64,000 nucleotides of DNA from Acinetobacter baumannii (GCF_016508585.1 NZ_JADVOP010000017.1:21036-85035), one strand, 5' to 3'; counted from the stretch's first letter, positions 1 to 12,399 are shown. Translations and numbers: made by a program. The notes: generated by a model not told the origin, from the letters alone.

Positions 1-2
1 TG

Positions 3-176
3 GTTAAAATGTCACCTGACGGGGAAATGCGCACATTAAAGCGAGGAGTGATGAGCTTCGCTTTAAAAGACAACAGTATTTTTTATTCTAATGGAAAATA
101 TCTCATAGAAATTGATGCAAATCAAAATGAGCATTTAAGGATAGAAGCTAAACTGATTTCAAAGATTATCTGTTGA
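3..176 (+). CDS. C-terminal end of an unidentified protein (cut by window edge)
   Basis: An open frame enters from the left edge and ends at a TGA after 57 codons. It has no start in the window, so this is the tail of a longer gene. The visible part is mixed hydrophilic/hydrophobic, contains short strand-like stretches (NSIFYSNGKYLIEID) and has no membrane segment. I do not recognise the family. The 250 bases after it hold no supported gene. Confidence 0.5.
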   Translation, partial: VKMSPDGEMRTLKRGVMSFALKDNSIFYSNGKYLIEIDANQNEHLRIEAKLISKIIC

Positions 177-435
177 TTAATTAATGATTTTGAAGTGAAG
201 AAAGTGTTTGGCTTTACCTTTTTCGTATTGAGCATTGTTGCGAAAGTGAGCTTAGCCATGACTTTTCAATGTGATTCAGCTTGATTAACTTGTAACTTCT
301 GCCATTACAAACAGTCATACTTTTGTCTTTAAAGGGTTTTATCCACAGGATGCTTCATCATACAAGGAGTATTGAGGCTTCACTGAATAAGTCATGCAAT
401 GGTTAAATACTTATTGATGACTCATCCAAAACACA

Positions 436-663
436 TCAGTTTTTGACAATGGTGAGCGATGTGCCATCAAATCCTGCTGTAAGCTGATCTGTGTGTTTAA
501 GTGAAAATTGCCCTTTTTCTGATTCTCTACAAAGAAATACCGATATTGATTGAAAATCTGCGCGACTGACGAATAAATCCTGTATAGACAGTGTCCATTT
601 TTCTCCTGAACGCAGTTGAGCAATTCGGTTCGAAATTTGCTTGAGCAGATCCATTTTATTCAT
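436..663 (-). CDS. Small hypothetical protein (75 aa)
   Basis: A 75-residue frame starting MNKMDLLKQ, soluble, with no transmembrane segment and a mixed alpha/beta composition. A weak AGGA-like sequence precedes the ATG. Two overlapping frames on either strand compete with it. This one has the most protein-like composition, but it could be spurious. No function can be proposed. Confidence 0.4.
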   Translation of the reverse strand: MNKMDLLKQISNRIAQLRSGEKWTLSIQDLFVSRADFQSISVFLCRESEKGQFSLKHTDQLTAGFDGTSLTIVKN

Positions 664-841
664 CCTGATGAATGTGATACATACTTTGCTCTATCATTAA
701 ACAATCGTATTGATCACATTAAGTATTTTGTCCTAATGGTTGGGAAGTTGCCGATCAAGCTGATCGGACATGACCATTTTGTGACATGGATATTGCAGTT
801 TAGTGACAATCAAGCAAGCATTTAGAAATAAATGGGCTTTT

Positions 842-1465
842 CTATTTATCTGCTGAAAAATTCGAATTTGCCAAAATATATTCAATTTCATCTTTTGCAG
901 CAGTTTGAAGCTTGCTGCGGAACGAGCTTACTGCTTGTTCTATCAATGTTTCGGCTTCTAGTTCAAGGCGTAACCGGACACTTTCTAATTCAGAAATGAT
1001 CTGTGTATCAGCAATACCAAATTGTCCATTGGCATAGTCAATTGCAGGGGTATCTGGATTTTTACTGTATTTTTCACTATACATTGAAATTTCACGATCA
1101 ATGTGTTGACGTAAATTTTGTAAATTTAGTGTTTGATGTTCAAACTGTTGAATTTCATCTTTTTGTAATGCCAGGTTATAGGCGTCCTGTCGTGCGCGCT
1201 TTTCAGCCAAAGACTTTTCTAACGCCAATTGTTTACGGATACGTGCTTCTTCAATCAATTGCGCCTTTAAATCTGCATAAGCTTGTTCTACTTTGAGTTG
1301 AGCAACTTGCATTTCACGTTGGTCGTTGCTTAACCAATTTTGTACATCCGTTTTTGGACTGAGAAGATCACAGATGCGATTAAGGTCATCTACAAAAGTT
1401 TGGCGTACAGCCTCAGGCGTATCTAGCCAACGCTTTTTAAAATCTTGACCGACATTTAATGTCAC
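842..1465 (-). CDS. Coiled-coil hypothetical protein
   Basis: A 207-residue protein rich in Gln, Glu, Lys and Ala with a long heptad-like central stretch (about residues 45-125) that predicts a coiled coil. It has no signal peptide, membrane segment or catalytic motif. It lies just downstream of holC on the same strand with a short gap, so it may share the holC-pepA transcript. It resembles uncharacterised proteins found near holC in Acinetobacter-type genomes by location only; no function is assigned. Confidence 0.75.
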   Translation of the reverse strand: MTLNVGQDFKKRWLDTPEAVRQTFVDDLNRICDLLSPKTDVQNWLSNDQREMQVAQLKVEQAYADLKAQLIEEARIRKQLALEKSLAEKRARQDAYNLALQKDEIQQFEHQTLNLQNLRQHIDREISMYSEKYSKNPDTPAIDYANGQFGIADTQIISELESVRLRLELEAETLIEQAVSSFRSKLQTAAKDEIEYILANSNFSADK

Positions 1466-1495
1466 CGCATATCTCCTTGGGAAAATATTTAAAAT

Positions 1496-3371
<1,876 letters not shown>

Positions 3372-3488
3372 TCAAATCATTAAACCATTGAACCACTTCA
3401 AATGGTAGAATTTCAATCTAGTTTTATAATTTTAACTTCGGGTAAACTAGCGCTACGTCATGATACTACCCTTATTTGGAAGATTAAT

Positions 3489-4589
3489 TTGATTATTCGA
3501 CGCTACCTTGTCAAACAAGTCGTTTCGACCTCCTTAGTGGTGGTTGCATTATTGACACTCATCATGATGGGTGGGCAACTGATTAAGCAATTTGGTCGTG
3601 CTGCAATGGGGCGTGTAGATCCAAGTATTCTCTTGAGTATTATTGGATTTCGTTTACCTGAGTTCCTGACCTTAATTCTTCCATTGGGTTTCTTTATCGG
3701 GCTGATGTTGGTTTTTGGCCGTTTATATGTTGATCATGAAATGGCAGTGCTCAATGGCAGTGGGATCAGTCGCATTCAGGTTGCTCGATTATTAATTCCA
3801 TTGACCATTGTTTATTTGTTTGTACAAAGTGCATTAATGATCTGGATTTCACCTTGGGGAATTCGTCAGTATGAGCAATTGGTTTCTACCCAAGCTGTGC
3901 GAACCGGATTTGATTTAGTTCGACCCAGAGAATTTATTTCATCGGGCGCATATACGATTTATGCCGGCTCTCTGTCTGAAGATCGAAAAAACCTCAAAGA
4001 TATTTTCTTTTATCAGCGTGCAGAGAAAGAGGGTAAACCTGATGTAATGATTTTAGCGAAAGAAGCGACACGTGTGGAAATGGCCAATGAAACCGCAAGT
4101 GTTGTAGACTTGGTTCTAGGTCGACGCTATGAAATTTATCCAGGAACACCGAAATATAGTCAAACGGAATTCCAAACCTACCGTTTACGTTTAGAAAATA
4201 ATAAAGAAGCAAAGTTTGAAAGTGATGAAGTTGAAGCACTAAGTTTTGGCAAATTACTTGAAAATAAAGATGATCCAGTCATCCAGAGTGAATTGGGGTG
4301 GCGGTTATTTGTACCATTTTCAATGATTGTAGCACTCATGCTGGCAACAGCCTTATGCGAAGTCAGCCCACGTCAGGGTCGCTACCTTAAACTCTTCCCT
4401 GCCTTATTGATTTTTGCCAGTTTGATTGTGGCGTTAATGGCGATTAGAACAAGGATCAGCAAAGATGAAGTCGGGATCTGGGCATATCCTGCAATACTCT
4501 TGTTCTATGCGATTGCCGCTGCTTTATTTTCAAGAAAGCAGAAGTTGGCACCTAAGATTAAGAAGCAAATACAGCGAGTGAAATCATAA
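3489..4589 (+). CDS. lptF: LPS export ABC transporter permease LptF
   Basis: One of the two inner-membrane permeases of the Lpt machine, which extracts lipopolysaccharide from the inner membrane. I place the start at a TTG (3489) preceded by GGAAG. It gives a 366-aa protein beginning (M)IIRRYLVKQ, matching the start and length of known LptF. Upstream in-frame codons give a 29-residue extension with no family resemblance. Two groups of membrane segments (about residues 10-120 and 265-350) flank a periplasmic beta-jellyroll domain. The TAA stop overlaps the lptG ATG (TAATG). Confidence 0.92.
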   Translation: MIIRRYLVKQVVSTSLVVVALLTLIMMGGQLIKQFGRAAMGRVDPSILLSIIGFRLPEFLTLILPLGFFIGLMLVFGRLYVDHEMAVLNGSGISRIQVARLLIPLTIVYLFVQSALMIWISPWGIRQYEQLVSTQAVRTGFDLVRPREFISSGAYTIYAGSLSEDRKNLKDIFFYQRAEKEGKPDVMILAKEATRVEMANETASVVDLVLGRRYEIYPGTPKYSQTEFQTYRLRLENNKEAKFESDEVEALSFGKLLENKDDPVIQSELGWRLFVPFSMIVALMLATALCEVSPRQGRYLKLFPALLIFASLIVALMAIRTRISKDEVGIWAYPAILLFYAIAAALFSRKQKLAPKIKKQIQRVKS

Positions 4590-5659
4590 TGTTAGCACGT
4601 AGAATTGTCGCAAAACATGTGACCAAAACCACCGTACTCGCTATGCTAGGCGCAACAGCTGTGCTGTCCATTCTGCAGATTTTATTCACGTATTTAGGTG
4701 AGCTCAGTAGCTTAAAAGACAATTATACAGCGTGGAATGCATTGCAGTATGTTTTGTGGGGCGCACCTCGTTATCTCTATGAAATTCTTCCCATTGCTGC
4801 TTTGATCGGTGCTGTTTTAGGTTTAGGCTCTATGGCATCAAATAGTGAGTTGATCGTCATGCGCGCCGCAGGCATTAGCTTATGGCGTATTGTTGGATGG
4901 GTGATGCGTTCAGCGATGCTTTTGGTGGTGCTTTCTTTTGCTTTAAGTGAATTTGTTATTCCTTATACCAATGAGCAAGCCAAAAGTATTAAAAGTCATC
5001 GTAGCGTCGCTGCACTGGGTGAAGTAAAAGGCTATTGGACACGTGAAGGGCAACGATTTATCTATATTGACTATGCCAATTCACAAGGGACGTTGAAACA
5101 AGTTCAGGTGGTGGATTTCGATGAAAACTATCGAATGAAATCTTTGCTCAATTCTGAAGAAGGTCAGTTTTTAAAAGAAGGGCAATGGAATTTAAAACAG
5201 ACGGCTCAAGTCAATTTACTTGCCAATGGTCAAGCACAGGTGATTGATCAAAATCAGCAGAATCTAGCGCTTGCACTACAGCCTAAATATGTCCATATGG
5301 TAACAATTGATCCAGAAGATTTAGCACCAAGTCAGTTGTTAAGTTTTATGGATTATATGCATGAATACAGCCAAGTACCGAAAACCTATCTGTTGGCTTT
5401 CTGGAAAAATGTTGGTTCGCCTTTTGCCTTGCTGGCACTGGTTTTGATTGCCTGTTCATTTATTTTTGGACCTTTGCGTCAGCAATCCATGGGATTCCGT
5501 TTGGTGATCGCCTTATTTGTGGGCTTGGCATTCTATTATGTACAGGACTTTTTAGGTTATGCCAGTCTGATTTATGCTCCATCACCAGCATGGTTTGTCT
5601 TTTTACCGATCGTATTTATGTTTGGTATAGGGAGCTATTTATTGTATCGCGCTCGATAA
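4589..5659 (+). CDS. lptG: LPS export ABC transporter permease LptG
   Basis: Partner permease of LptF in the LptB2FG complex. The 356-aa protein has N-terminal membrane segments (within about residues 10-120), a periplasmic domain, and three C-terminal membrane segments (from about residue 275). The start codon overlaps the lptF stop, so the two subunits are probably made in balanced amounts. No ATPase gene (lptB) is in the window. Confidence 0.93.
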   Translation: MLARRIVAKHVTKTTVLAMLGATAVLSILQILFTYLGELSSLKDNYTAWNALQYVLWGAPRYLYEILPIAALIGAVLGLGSMASNSELIVMRAAGISLWRIVGWVMRSAMLLVVLSFALSEFVIPYTNEQAKSIKSHRSVAALGEVKGYWTREGQRFIYIDYANSQGTLKQVQVVDFDENYRMKSLLNSEEGQFLKEGQWNLKQTAQVNLLANGQAQVIDQNQQNLALALQPKYVHMVTIDPEDLAPSQLLSFMDYMHEYSQVPKTYLLAFWKNVGSPFALLALVLIACSFIFGPLRQQSMGFRLVIALFVGLAFYYVQDFLGYASLIYAPSPAWFVFLPIVFMFGIGSYLLYRAR

Positions 5660-5814
5660 TAACTCGATACTGAGAGCAGGGTAAACTACAGCGAATGAGA
5701 CAAGAATTTTAGATCGTGGCAAGCGGTTATTGCCATTGTCTGAGGATAGAGTCTGCCGTAAAAAAACGGTAAGATATGACGATTAATTTGTAAACAGTAA
5801 AAAGAGTGTAAATC

Positions 5815-7362
5815 ATGACGGATGCAACTGCTGGCAAAATCCCTCACGTTCTGGTGATTATGGATGGTGTGGGTCATCGTGAAGCGGTCGAAGATAATGC
5901 GTTTTTAGCAGCAAAAACGCCAAATCTAACCATGATGCAAGAAAAGCATCCGCATAGTTTAATTTCAGGTTCTGGTGAAGATGTGGGTTTGCCAGACGGT
6001 CAAATGGGTAACTCAGAAGTCGGGCACATGAATTTGGGTGCTGGTCGTGTGTTGTACCAAGACTTCACTCGCATTACCAAAGACATTCGTACGGGTGCTT
6101 TTTTTGAACATGAAGTATTGGTCGATGCCGTAGAAAAAGCCAAAGCGGCAAATGGCGCTGTCCACATTATGGGCTTGTTGTCTGAAGGTGGCGTACATTC
6201 ACATCAAGATCATATTATTGCAATGTGTGAGTTGGCTTTAAAACGTGGTGCAAAAGTTTATTTGCATGCATTTTTAGATGGTCGTGATACCCCTCCACGC
6301 AGTGCAAAACCTTCTTTAGAAAAATTGGACGCGATCTTTGCGCAATACCCTCAACAAGGTCGTATTGCGACAATCATAGGTCGTTACTTTGCAATGGATC
6401 GTGATAACCGTTGGGATCGTGTAGAGCAAGCTTATCGCTTAATTACGGAAGGTGAAGCTTTGCGCGTTGTTGATTCAGCAACTGAAGGTTTAGAACAAGC
6501 CTACGCGGCGAATGAAAATGATGAGTTTGTAAAAGCAACGCGTATCGGCGACATCGCAAAAGTTCAAGATGGCGACAGCATTGTTTTTATGAACTTCCGT
6601 GCGGATCGTGCCCGTGAAATTACCAAAGCTTTTGTAGAAAAAGATTTTGCTGGCTTTGAGCGCAAAGTGGTCCCTCAACTTTCAAAGTTTGTCATGCTGA
6701 CACGCTATCAGGCAACTATTGATGCGCCTGTGGCTTATATGCCAGAAGAATTAAAAAATTCAATTGGTGAGTACCTTTCATCTTTAGGTAAAACTCAATT
6801 GCGTATCGCGGAAACAGAAAAATATGCGCATGTGACATTCTTCTTCAGCGGTGGGCGTGAAGATGAGTATCCTGGTGAAAAGCGTATTTTGATTCCATCA
6901 CCTAAAGTCGCGACTTATGATTTACAACCAGAAATGAGTGCACCTGAAGTGACCGACAAACTTGTCGAGGCAATTAACTCCGGTGAGTTTGATCTTTTGG
7001 TCGTGAACTATGCAAATGGTGATATGGTCGGGCATACAGGTGTATTTGATGCAGCAGTTAAAGCTGTTGAAGCAGTCGATGTGAGTTTGGGTCGTTTGTA
7101 TGAAGCTGTTATGGCAAAACATGGACATATGCTGATTACTGCTGATCATGGCAATGTTGAGCAAATGCAGGACTATGTGAGTGGTCAGGTACATACTCAA
7201 CATACTACAGAACTTGTACCGTTTATTTATGTTGGTCCTACTTCAGCAACAATTGCAGAAGGCGGCGTGCTTGCAGATGTTGCTCCAACAATCTTAACTT
7301 TAATGCAGCTTCCTGTACCACAAGACATGCAAGGTCGCAATTTAATTACATTGAAAGTCTAA
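5815..7362 (+). CDS. gpmI: 2,3-bisphosphoglycerate-independent phosphoglycerate mutase
   Basis: Interconverts 3- and 2-phosphoglycerate in glycolysis and gluconeogenesis, with Mn2+ at the active site. The 515-aa length fits. Metal and phosphoserine motifs are all visible: [10 protein letters not shown] near the N terminus, the Ser in [12 protein letters not shown] (near residue 65), DGRDTPPRS (near 160), [11 protein letters not shown] (near 405) and [10 protein letters not shown] (near 445). It sits alone after a 155-base spacer and just upstream of ctpA, which may share its transcript (gap 28 bases). Confidence 0.96.
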   Translation: MTDATAGKIPHVLVIMDGVGHREAVEDNAFLAAKTPNLTMMQEKHPHSLISGSGEDVGLPDGQMGNSEVGHMNLGAGRVLYQDFTRITKDIRTGAFFEHEVLVDAVEKAKAANGAVHIMGLLSEGGVHSHQDHIIAMCELALKRGAKVYLHAFLDGRDTPPRSAKPSLEKLDAIFAQYPQQGRIATIIGRYFAMDRDNRWDRVEQAYRLITEGEALRVVDSATEGLEQAYAANENDEFVKATRIGDIAKVQDGDSIVFMNFRADRAREITKAFVEKDFAGFERKVVPQLSKFVMLTRYQATIDAPVAYMPEELKNSIGEYLSSLGKTQLRIAETEKYAHVTFFFSGGREDEYPGEKRILIPSPKVATYDLQPEMSAPEVTDKLVEAINSGEFDLLVVNYANGDMVGHTGVFDAAVKAVEAVDVSLGRLYEAVMAKHGHMLITADHGNVEQMQDYVSGQVHTQHTTELVPFIYVGPTSATIAEGGVLADVAPTILTLMQLPVPQDMQGRNLITLKV

Positions 7363-7390
7363 ATATCATTATTAAAATTTAGGTGCGGGA

Positions 7391-8563
7391 ATGGTTCAAG
7401 CTTGGAAGTATGTTTTTGTATTAACAGGATTATTAACTTGTGGGAGCCATTCCGTTTGGGCAGCAGAAAATGCTGCCGCACTTGATTTTGATGGTGATGT
7501 TGAGGAAAGCATTGCAGAAGTTCCGATTGAATCAATTGAACAATTTGTTCAGATTTACGGCATTGTCAAAGACAATTATGTTCAAGAAAAACCAGATGAT
7601 GTACTGTTCTTACAAGCCATTAAGGGTCTGGTCGGTGGCTTAGACCGTTATTCGCGCTATTTAAGCCCTGAAGAATATAAACAATTGATGCAATATACGG
7701 AAAGTGATCTTGCAACAGCTGACTTTGAATTGGGTTTTGATAGTCATATTCATCAGTGGAAAATTCAGAATTTACGAGAAAACGCTGATTCATTTAAATT
7801 AGGTTTAAAAAATGGATTCACCATTTTTAAAATTGAAAATCAAGAACTGAAAAATTTAAATGCTGAACAAGTCGAAGACTTGCTGCATGGTTCGATTGGA
7901 TCTACCTTTCAGTTACAGCTGAATGAGAAAAGCCCTGCAATCACTGTGGTCAGAAATCGTAAGCTTGATGTTGCTGATATTGAACCTGTAATGTTGCATA
8001 ATCAGGTCTTGGTACTTAAAGTTAAAGTTTTTCAACAAGATACTGCAAATGAAATCAAGCGATTAATTGAAGAATATAGCACTCAAAAAATTAAAGCAGT
8101 TTTATTTGACCTGCGGAATAATCCAGGCGGCTTGCTTTCCGCAGCTGTTGAAACAGCAGATCTGTTTTTAAGCCAAGGTGTTATTGTTTCCACCAAAAGT
8201 CGTTCCGAAGGAAACCAACAGTTTCAAGCCCTACCAGGTGATGAGTTTTCTAATATTAAATTGGGCATTTTGATCAATGGCCGTTCTGCTTCAGCTGCTG
8301 AAGTATTTACTGCTGCCATGAAAGAGCATCAACGTGCATGGGTGGCTGGTGAAAAAAGCTATGGCAAAGGCGTGGTACAGAAGCTATTTCCATTGCCAAA
8401 TGGTGCAGCTTTACAGATGACTGTTTCGCATTATTATACCCCGAATGGCAATATGATTGATGGACAGGGGATTCGTCCGAACTGGGAATATCCTTGGGCA
8501 TTGGATCAAAAAGAAGAAACTTATTTAAACAATGTTGCAGACCAATTACTAAAACATCGCTGA
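7391..8563 (+). CDS. ctpA: S41-family C-terminal processing peptidase
   Basis: A periplasmic serine protease of the CtpA/Prc family, which trims or degrades envelope proteins. An N-terminal signal peptide (cleavage likely after SVWA, near residue 25) is followed by a PDZ-like region and the S41 core. The catalytic Ser lies in NGRSASAAEV (about residue 298) and the Lys in EKSYGKGVVQ (about residue 323). The PDZ segment is more divergent than usual. A strong terminator follows. The physiological substrate cannot be told from the sequence. Confidence 0.9.
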   Translation: MVQAWKYVFVLTGLLTCGSHSVWAAENAAALDFDGDVEESIAEVPIESIEQFVQIYGIVKDNYVQEKPDDVLFLQAIKGLVGGLDRYSRYLSPEEYKQLMQYTESDLATADFELGFDSHIHQWKIQNLRENADSFKLGLKNGFTIFKIENQELKNLNAEQVEDLLHGSIGSTFQLQLNEKSPAITVVRNRKLDVADIEPVMLHNQVLVLKVKVFQQDTANEIKRLIEEYSTQKIKAVLFDLRNNPGGLLSAAVETADLFLSQGVIVSTKSRSEGNQQFQALPGDEFSNIKLGILINGRSASAAEVFTAAMKEHQRAWVAGEKSYGKGVVQKLFPLPNGAALQMTVSHYYTPNGNMIDGQGIRPNWEYPWALDQKEETYLNNVADQLLKHR

Positions 8564-8580
8564 TCGGATGTGAATGGCAT

Positions 8581-8614
8581 AAAAAAGCTGCGCATTTAAA
8601 TGCGCAGCTTTTTT
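8581..8614. terminator. Terminator after ctpA
   Basis: A perfect stem (AAGCTGCGCATT/AATGCGCAGCTT) flanked by A- and T-runs. It should work in both directions, ending ctpA and possibly the opposing pilR transcript. Confidence 0.9.
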
Positions 8615-8725
8615 ATGCTGTTTTCTCTGTAAAGCGACAATGCTGATCTAGAGAATTATCGACTCGACAGCCGTAAAAATGCCAAGCCATAGTGTTTTAG
8701 GTGCAAAGTTTCCCCTTTGCTTTGA

Positions 8726-10141
8726 CTATTCATCATCTGTATCTAAGCCAAATTTTTTCAAACGGTAACGTAGAGAACGGAAGGTCATACCCAGTTTTTT
8801 CGCAGCTAAGGTACGATTCCAATGCGTTTGATTTAATGCCGATAATAGAACTTCTTTTTCAACATTTTCCAGATATTGTTCCAAACCTTCTTTTGGAATG
8901 TTGGATGCTCTGTTCGGAAGTTCAATCGCCGTATGATTGGTTGGGGAAGACTCAAGGGATTCGATTTTGTTGATGCTACTCCGTTGCGGTGCAGGCTGAA
9001 GTTGCTGAATATCGATAGAATCCTCATCACACATCGTGATGGCTTTTTCAATAATATTGCGCAGTTCACGAACATTACCCGAATAATGTTGCTGCAAAAG
9101 AAATGCTTTGGCGGCCTCAGTAAATGATTTACTCGGAATTCGCCATTCAGTACAAATTTGTTGAATAAAATGATTGGCTAGAATCAAGATATCATGTTCA
9201 CGATCACGTAATGGTGGGAGCGAAATATCCATGACATGGATTCTAAAAAACAAGTCATGGCGGAATTTGCCTTGTTCAACCAGTGCTTCGATATTTTGAT
9301 GAGTTGCACTGATGATACGAAAATCAACCTCAATTTCTGTATCGCTGCCCAAAGGGCGAATTTTCTTTTCTTGAACGGCACGCAAAAGTTTAGCCTGCAT
9401 GGCTAAAGACAGTTCGGCAACTTCATCCAAGAACAGGGTGCCACCATTGGCAGCTTGAACCAGTCCTTGTTTATCTTGAGTTGCACCAGAAAAACAGCCT
9501 TTCTTATGTCCAAAGAGCTCACTTTCCATCAATTCTTCAGAGATTGCGCCACAGTTGATTGCAATAAATGGACTATCACTGCGGTTACTGAGTAAATGAA
9601 TAAGATTTGCGACCACTTCTTTTCCAGTGCCAGACTCGCCAGTAATAAATACAGGCGCTTGTGAACGGGCAATTTTTTTGATCGATTCTCTTAATTTACG
9701 AATGATTTGTGAATCGCCAATGAGCATGGATTCTTCAATGGGTGCTTTGGTGACTGCTTCATTCAACTGTGGAACATGCAGGGCTTTTTGTAAAAGTTGT
9801 TGTAAATGCAATTGATTGATAGGTTTACTGACAAAATCAAAAGCCCCAGCTTTAAGCGATGCAATTGCGATTTCCATATTGCCATATGCTGTGAGTACAG
9901 CGATAGGCGTTTTCGGATAATGTTGAGATACATGTTTGACCAAATCTAAACCACTCCCGTCAGGCAGGTTTAAATCCGTAATACAGGCATCATATTTATA
10001 TTCACTAAAAAAATATTTGGCTTGCTGTAAATGATGCGCCATATGTGTTTTGATGCCCATTCGCGATAAGCTCATTTGCATCAGCATACATAAATCTTGT
10101 TCATCATCTACAAGTAACACCAATGGTTGTCGTGTAGTCAT
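8726..10141 (-). CDS. pilR: Sigma-54-dependent response regulator PilR
   Basis: NtrC-type activator that turns on pilin transcription with RNA polymerase sigma-54. Receiver domain (residues 1-120; phospho-Asp in CITDLNLPDG near 56), AAA+ domain (Walker A GESGTGKE near 168, Walker B LFLDEVAEL) and a C-terminal Fis-type helix-turn-helix (RTLAAKKLGMTFRSLRYRL). The sigma-54 contact loop reads GCFSGA instead of the canonical GAFTGA; it keeps the central Phe and the final Gly-Ala. It lies directly downstream of pilS. Its likely target, a near-consensus sigma-54 promoter, is found before the pilin at 62743. Confidence 0.94.
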   Translation of the reverse strand: MTTRQPLVLLVDDEQDLCMLMQMSLSRMGIKTHMAHHLQQAKYFFSEYKYDACITDLNLPDGSGLDLVKHVSQHYPKTPIAVLTAYGNMEIAIASLKAGAFDFVSKPINQLHLQQLLQKALHVPQLNEAVTKAPIEESMLIGDSQIIRKLRESIKKIARSQAPVFITGESGTGKEVVANLIHLLSNRSDSPFIAINCGAISEELMESELFGHKKGCFSGATQDKQGLVQAANGGTLFLDEVAELSLAMQAKLLRAVQEKKIRPLGSDTEIEVDFRIISATHQNIEALVEQGKFRHDLFFRIHVMDISLPPLRDREHDILILANHFIQQICTEWRIPSKSFTEAAKAFLLQQHYSGNVRELRNIIEKAITMCDEDSIDIQQLQPAPQRSSINKIESLESSPTNHTAIELPNRASNIPKEGLEQYLENVEKEVLLSALNQTHWNRTLAAKKLGMTFRSLRYRLKKFGLDTDDE

Positions 10142-10158
10142 ATCCCCAAAAACCTAAT

Positions 10159-11739
10159 CTAATCCATGCGTGGGCATTCGATACGAAAGCATGCCCCTTG
10201 TTGTTTTTGCTCAACGTAAATTAATTTCGCTTGATTTGCTTCGCATATAGTTTGCGATAGGTACAATCCTAAACCAGTTCCATTGATTTCGGTACTAAAA
10301 AATGGCTGAAATAATTGTGAAAGGTCTTGTTTTGTGACACCTTTCCCATAATCAATCACATCTATACAAATATGCATGTCATTTTTAAATGCCTTGACCA
10401 AAACGTATTCCGCATTTTGATCATTATGGCGTAATGCATTACGCAATAGATTGACAAGGACTTGCCTAAGTTGAGAATCATCAAAATAAATCAAAAGATC
10501 AGCTTCAATTTCAGTTTTGATTTTAGCTTGAGCATCACTTAAATCATGTCGCAATAAATCATCTAAAAATACTGGCAAGTCGATTTGACTGGTATGGGTT
10601 TTTTTGTTTTTTGCCATATCTAAGGTATCTTTGATAATACTGTTAATACGGACAGTCTGCTTGGTAATCATTTGATGGAGTAAGGCTTGCTGCTGTTCAT
10701 CACTCATCAGAAAAAGATCGTTTGCCTGTGCAATCGCAGCGAGTGGGTTGCGAATTTCATGGGCAATACTTGCTGATAATTGCCCCAATGCTGCAAGCTT
10801 AAGCTGCTGTACTTTTTGATTAATTTTTTGTGCATCTTCAAGTACAAGAAGTGTGAGTGCCTGATGTGGAACGATCAGCTTTTGTACCCGAATATCAACG
10901 GTAAAAGAGGATTGCTGTGATTCAAACTGAAAACGTTCACCATCTCGTAACATGGCATCTTTTAAAATTTCATACAGATCAGGTTGGAAATTGGACAGGT
11001 GGTATTGCTCATGTGCATACAGTGGCGATATCCCTAAAAGCGAACATGCAGCAGGATTGCTGACAATAATTTTGCACTTTTCATCGAGTACCAAATAACC
11101 GACTTCGATTTGTTCTAAAATGTAGCGGTTGATATTTTGTAACTTAAAAAGCTCTAAAGACTGGTAAGTATTTAAGGACTCAAGAACCTGAAATCGGTTG
11201 ATTGCAATTTGTCCGATTCCGTACACCATAAAAAACAGGAAAGCCAATAAGGCACTGTTACTGATATTATTTAAATTAGAAAAATCAAAATAGCTGCCTA
11301 GAAATTGCTGATAGATAATGGCAATGACAGACACTAAAGTAATGAATAATGCTTTGTTTTTGCTCAGTAAAAAATTTGCAGTAAAAACAGCGATCACAAA
11401 TAAAATACTGATGGCTAAGTTTGGACCATTCAGCGCAAATACCAAAATGCTGAGGAATGGAATATCAACAATAAAAAAGCCAATAAACTGCTGAGCAACG
11501 CCATGAGGATAAAATTTCAGCAGCATCATTTGCAGTGCTGCAATGATGGTAAAGGTCGCGATCGAATAAAAATATAGGCTTGGATATTCGTAGTGAACAG
11601 GTTGATTTTCTAAGGTAATCAGAAAAATAATGATTAAACAAAAGGCAATAATCAATCGATAACCTGAGTAGAGTGTGCCTAGACGGTAAATTGTTTGATA
11701 AATAGGAACAGATACCGTAGACGACATACTAACACTCAA
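10159..11739 (-). CDS. pilS: Sensor histidine kinase PilS
   Basis: Inner-membrane kinase that phosphorylates PilR and, in Pseudomonas, monitors pilin levels in the membrane. The 526-aa protein has about six N-terminal membrane segments (residues 25-180), a PAS-like domain (VGYLVLDEKCKIIVSNPAA), the H-box LSASIAHEIRNPL near residue 320, and an HATPase domain with N (LLRNALRHN), G1 (DYGKGV) and G2 (GTGLGLYL) boxes. It is followed by pilR after 17 bases, forming an operon. Confidence 0.93.
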   Translation of the reverse strand: MSVSMSSTVSVPIYQTIYRLGTLYSGYRLIIAFCLIIIFLITLENQPVHYEYPSLYFYSIATFTIIAALQMMLLKFYPHGVAQQFIGFFIVDIPFLSILVFALNGPNLAISILFVIAVFTANFLLSKNKALFITLVSVIAIIYQQFLGSYFDFSNLNNISNSALLAFLFFMVYGIGQIAINRFQVLESLNTYQSLELFKLQNINRYILEQIEVGYLVLDEKCKIIVSNPAACSLLGISPLYAHEQYHLSNFQPDLYEILKDAMLRDGERFQFESQQSSFTVDIRVQKLIVPHQALTLLVLEDAQKINQKVQQLKLAALGQLSASIAHEIRNPLAAIAQANDLFLMSDEQQQALLHQMITKQTVRINSIIKDTLDMAKNKKTHTSQIDLPVFLDDLLRHDLSDAQAKIKTEIEADLLIYFDDSQLRQVLVNLLRNALRHNDQNAEYVLVKAFKNDMHICIDVIDYGKGVTKQDLSQLFQPFFSTEINGTGLGLYLSQTICEANQAKLIYVEQKQQGACFRIECPRMD

Positions 11740-11763
11740 AGGCAGATCATTGTTTGATAAGAT

Positions 11764-12399
11764 TTATGGTTTAATCAGACCATAACGTATGGCAAGATGG
11801 GTGAGTTTGACATCACTATCAAGTCCCAGTTTTTCAAAGATACGGTAGCGATAGGTATTGACCGTTTTTACACTCACAAAAAGTTTGTCTGAAATTTCTT
11901 GGGCGCTGACACAATTCACCACCATCATCGCAACCTGCATTTCTCGTTCTGAAAGTGCGTCGAAAGGTGAAGTTTGGGTATCTGATAAATATGAGCTGGC
12001 AAGTTGCTCTGCAATATCCGCACTAAAGTATTTGCCACCTTGCATGACTTTTTTGATTGCGCGAACCATTTCTGTAATGGGCGCACCTTTGGTGATATAT
12101 CCCCGGGCACCTGCCTTGAGTAACAGAGACGGATAGGGTTCCTCAGCTAAACCACTGACTGCTAAAACTTTGGTATCAGGTGCGGTCTGTAATAAACGAC
12201 GTGTCGTTTCTACACCACCGATACCGGGCATATTGACATCTAAAAGAACGACATTAGGGTGTTGCTGCCTTACAATGGTAATGGCTTCTTCACCAGATTC
12301 TGCTTGTCCGATGACTTGAATATCAGTCTGATCTTCTAACATTCTGCAGATGCCTGTTCTTACTAATTCATGGTCATCTACCACTAAAACAGTAATCAC
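11764..12399 (-). CDS. gacA: LuxR/FixJ-family response regulator, GacA-like
   Basis: A 211-aa two-domain regulator: receiver (Asp in VVLLDVNMPG near residue 54; Lys in GYITKGA near 105) and C-terminal LuxR-type helix-turn-helix (LSEREMQVAMMV to VKTVNTYRYRIFEKL). Its sequence and length fit the GacA/UvrY family, which acts through small RNAs on carbon storage regulation and virulence traits. No matching GacS kinase is next to it, as is usual for this family. It is 25 bases upstream of pilS on the same strand, so partial cotranscription with pilSR is possible. Confidence 0.85.
   Translation of the reverse strand: MITVLVVDDHELVRTGICRMLEDQTDIQVIGQAESGEEAITIVRQQHPNVVLLDVNMPGIGGVETTRRLLQTAPDTKVLAVSGLAEEPYPSLLLKAGARGYITKGAPITEMVRAIKKVMQGGKYFSADIAEQLASSYLSDTQTSPFDALSEREMQVAMMVVNCVSAQEISDKLFVSVKTVNTYRYRIFEKLGLDSDVKLTHLAIRYGLIKP

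Noticed and set aside
616..825. Plus-strand open frame of 69 codons
   Set aside because: Overlaps the minus-strand small gene, has no ribosome site and unlikely composition; treated as a shadow.
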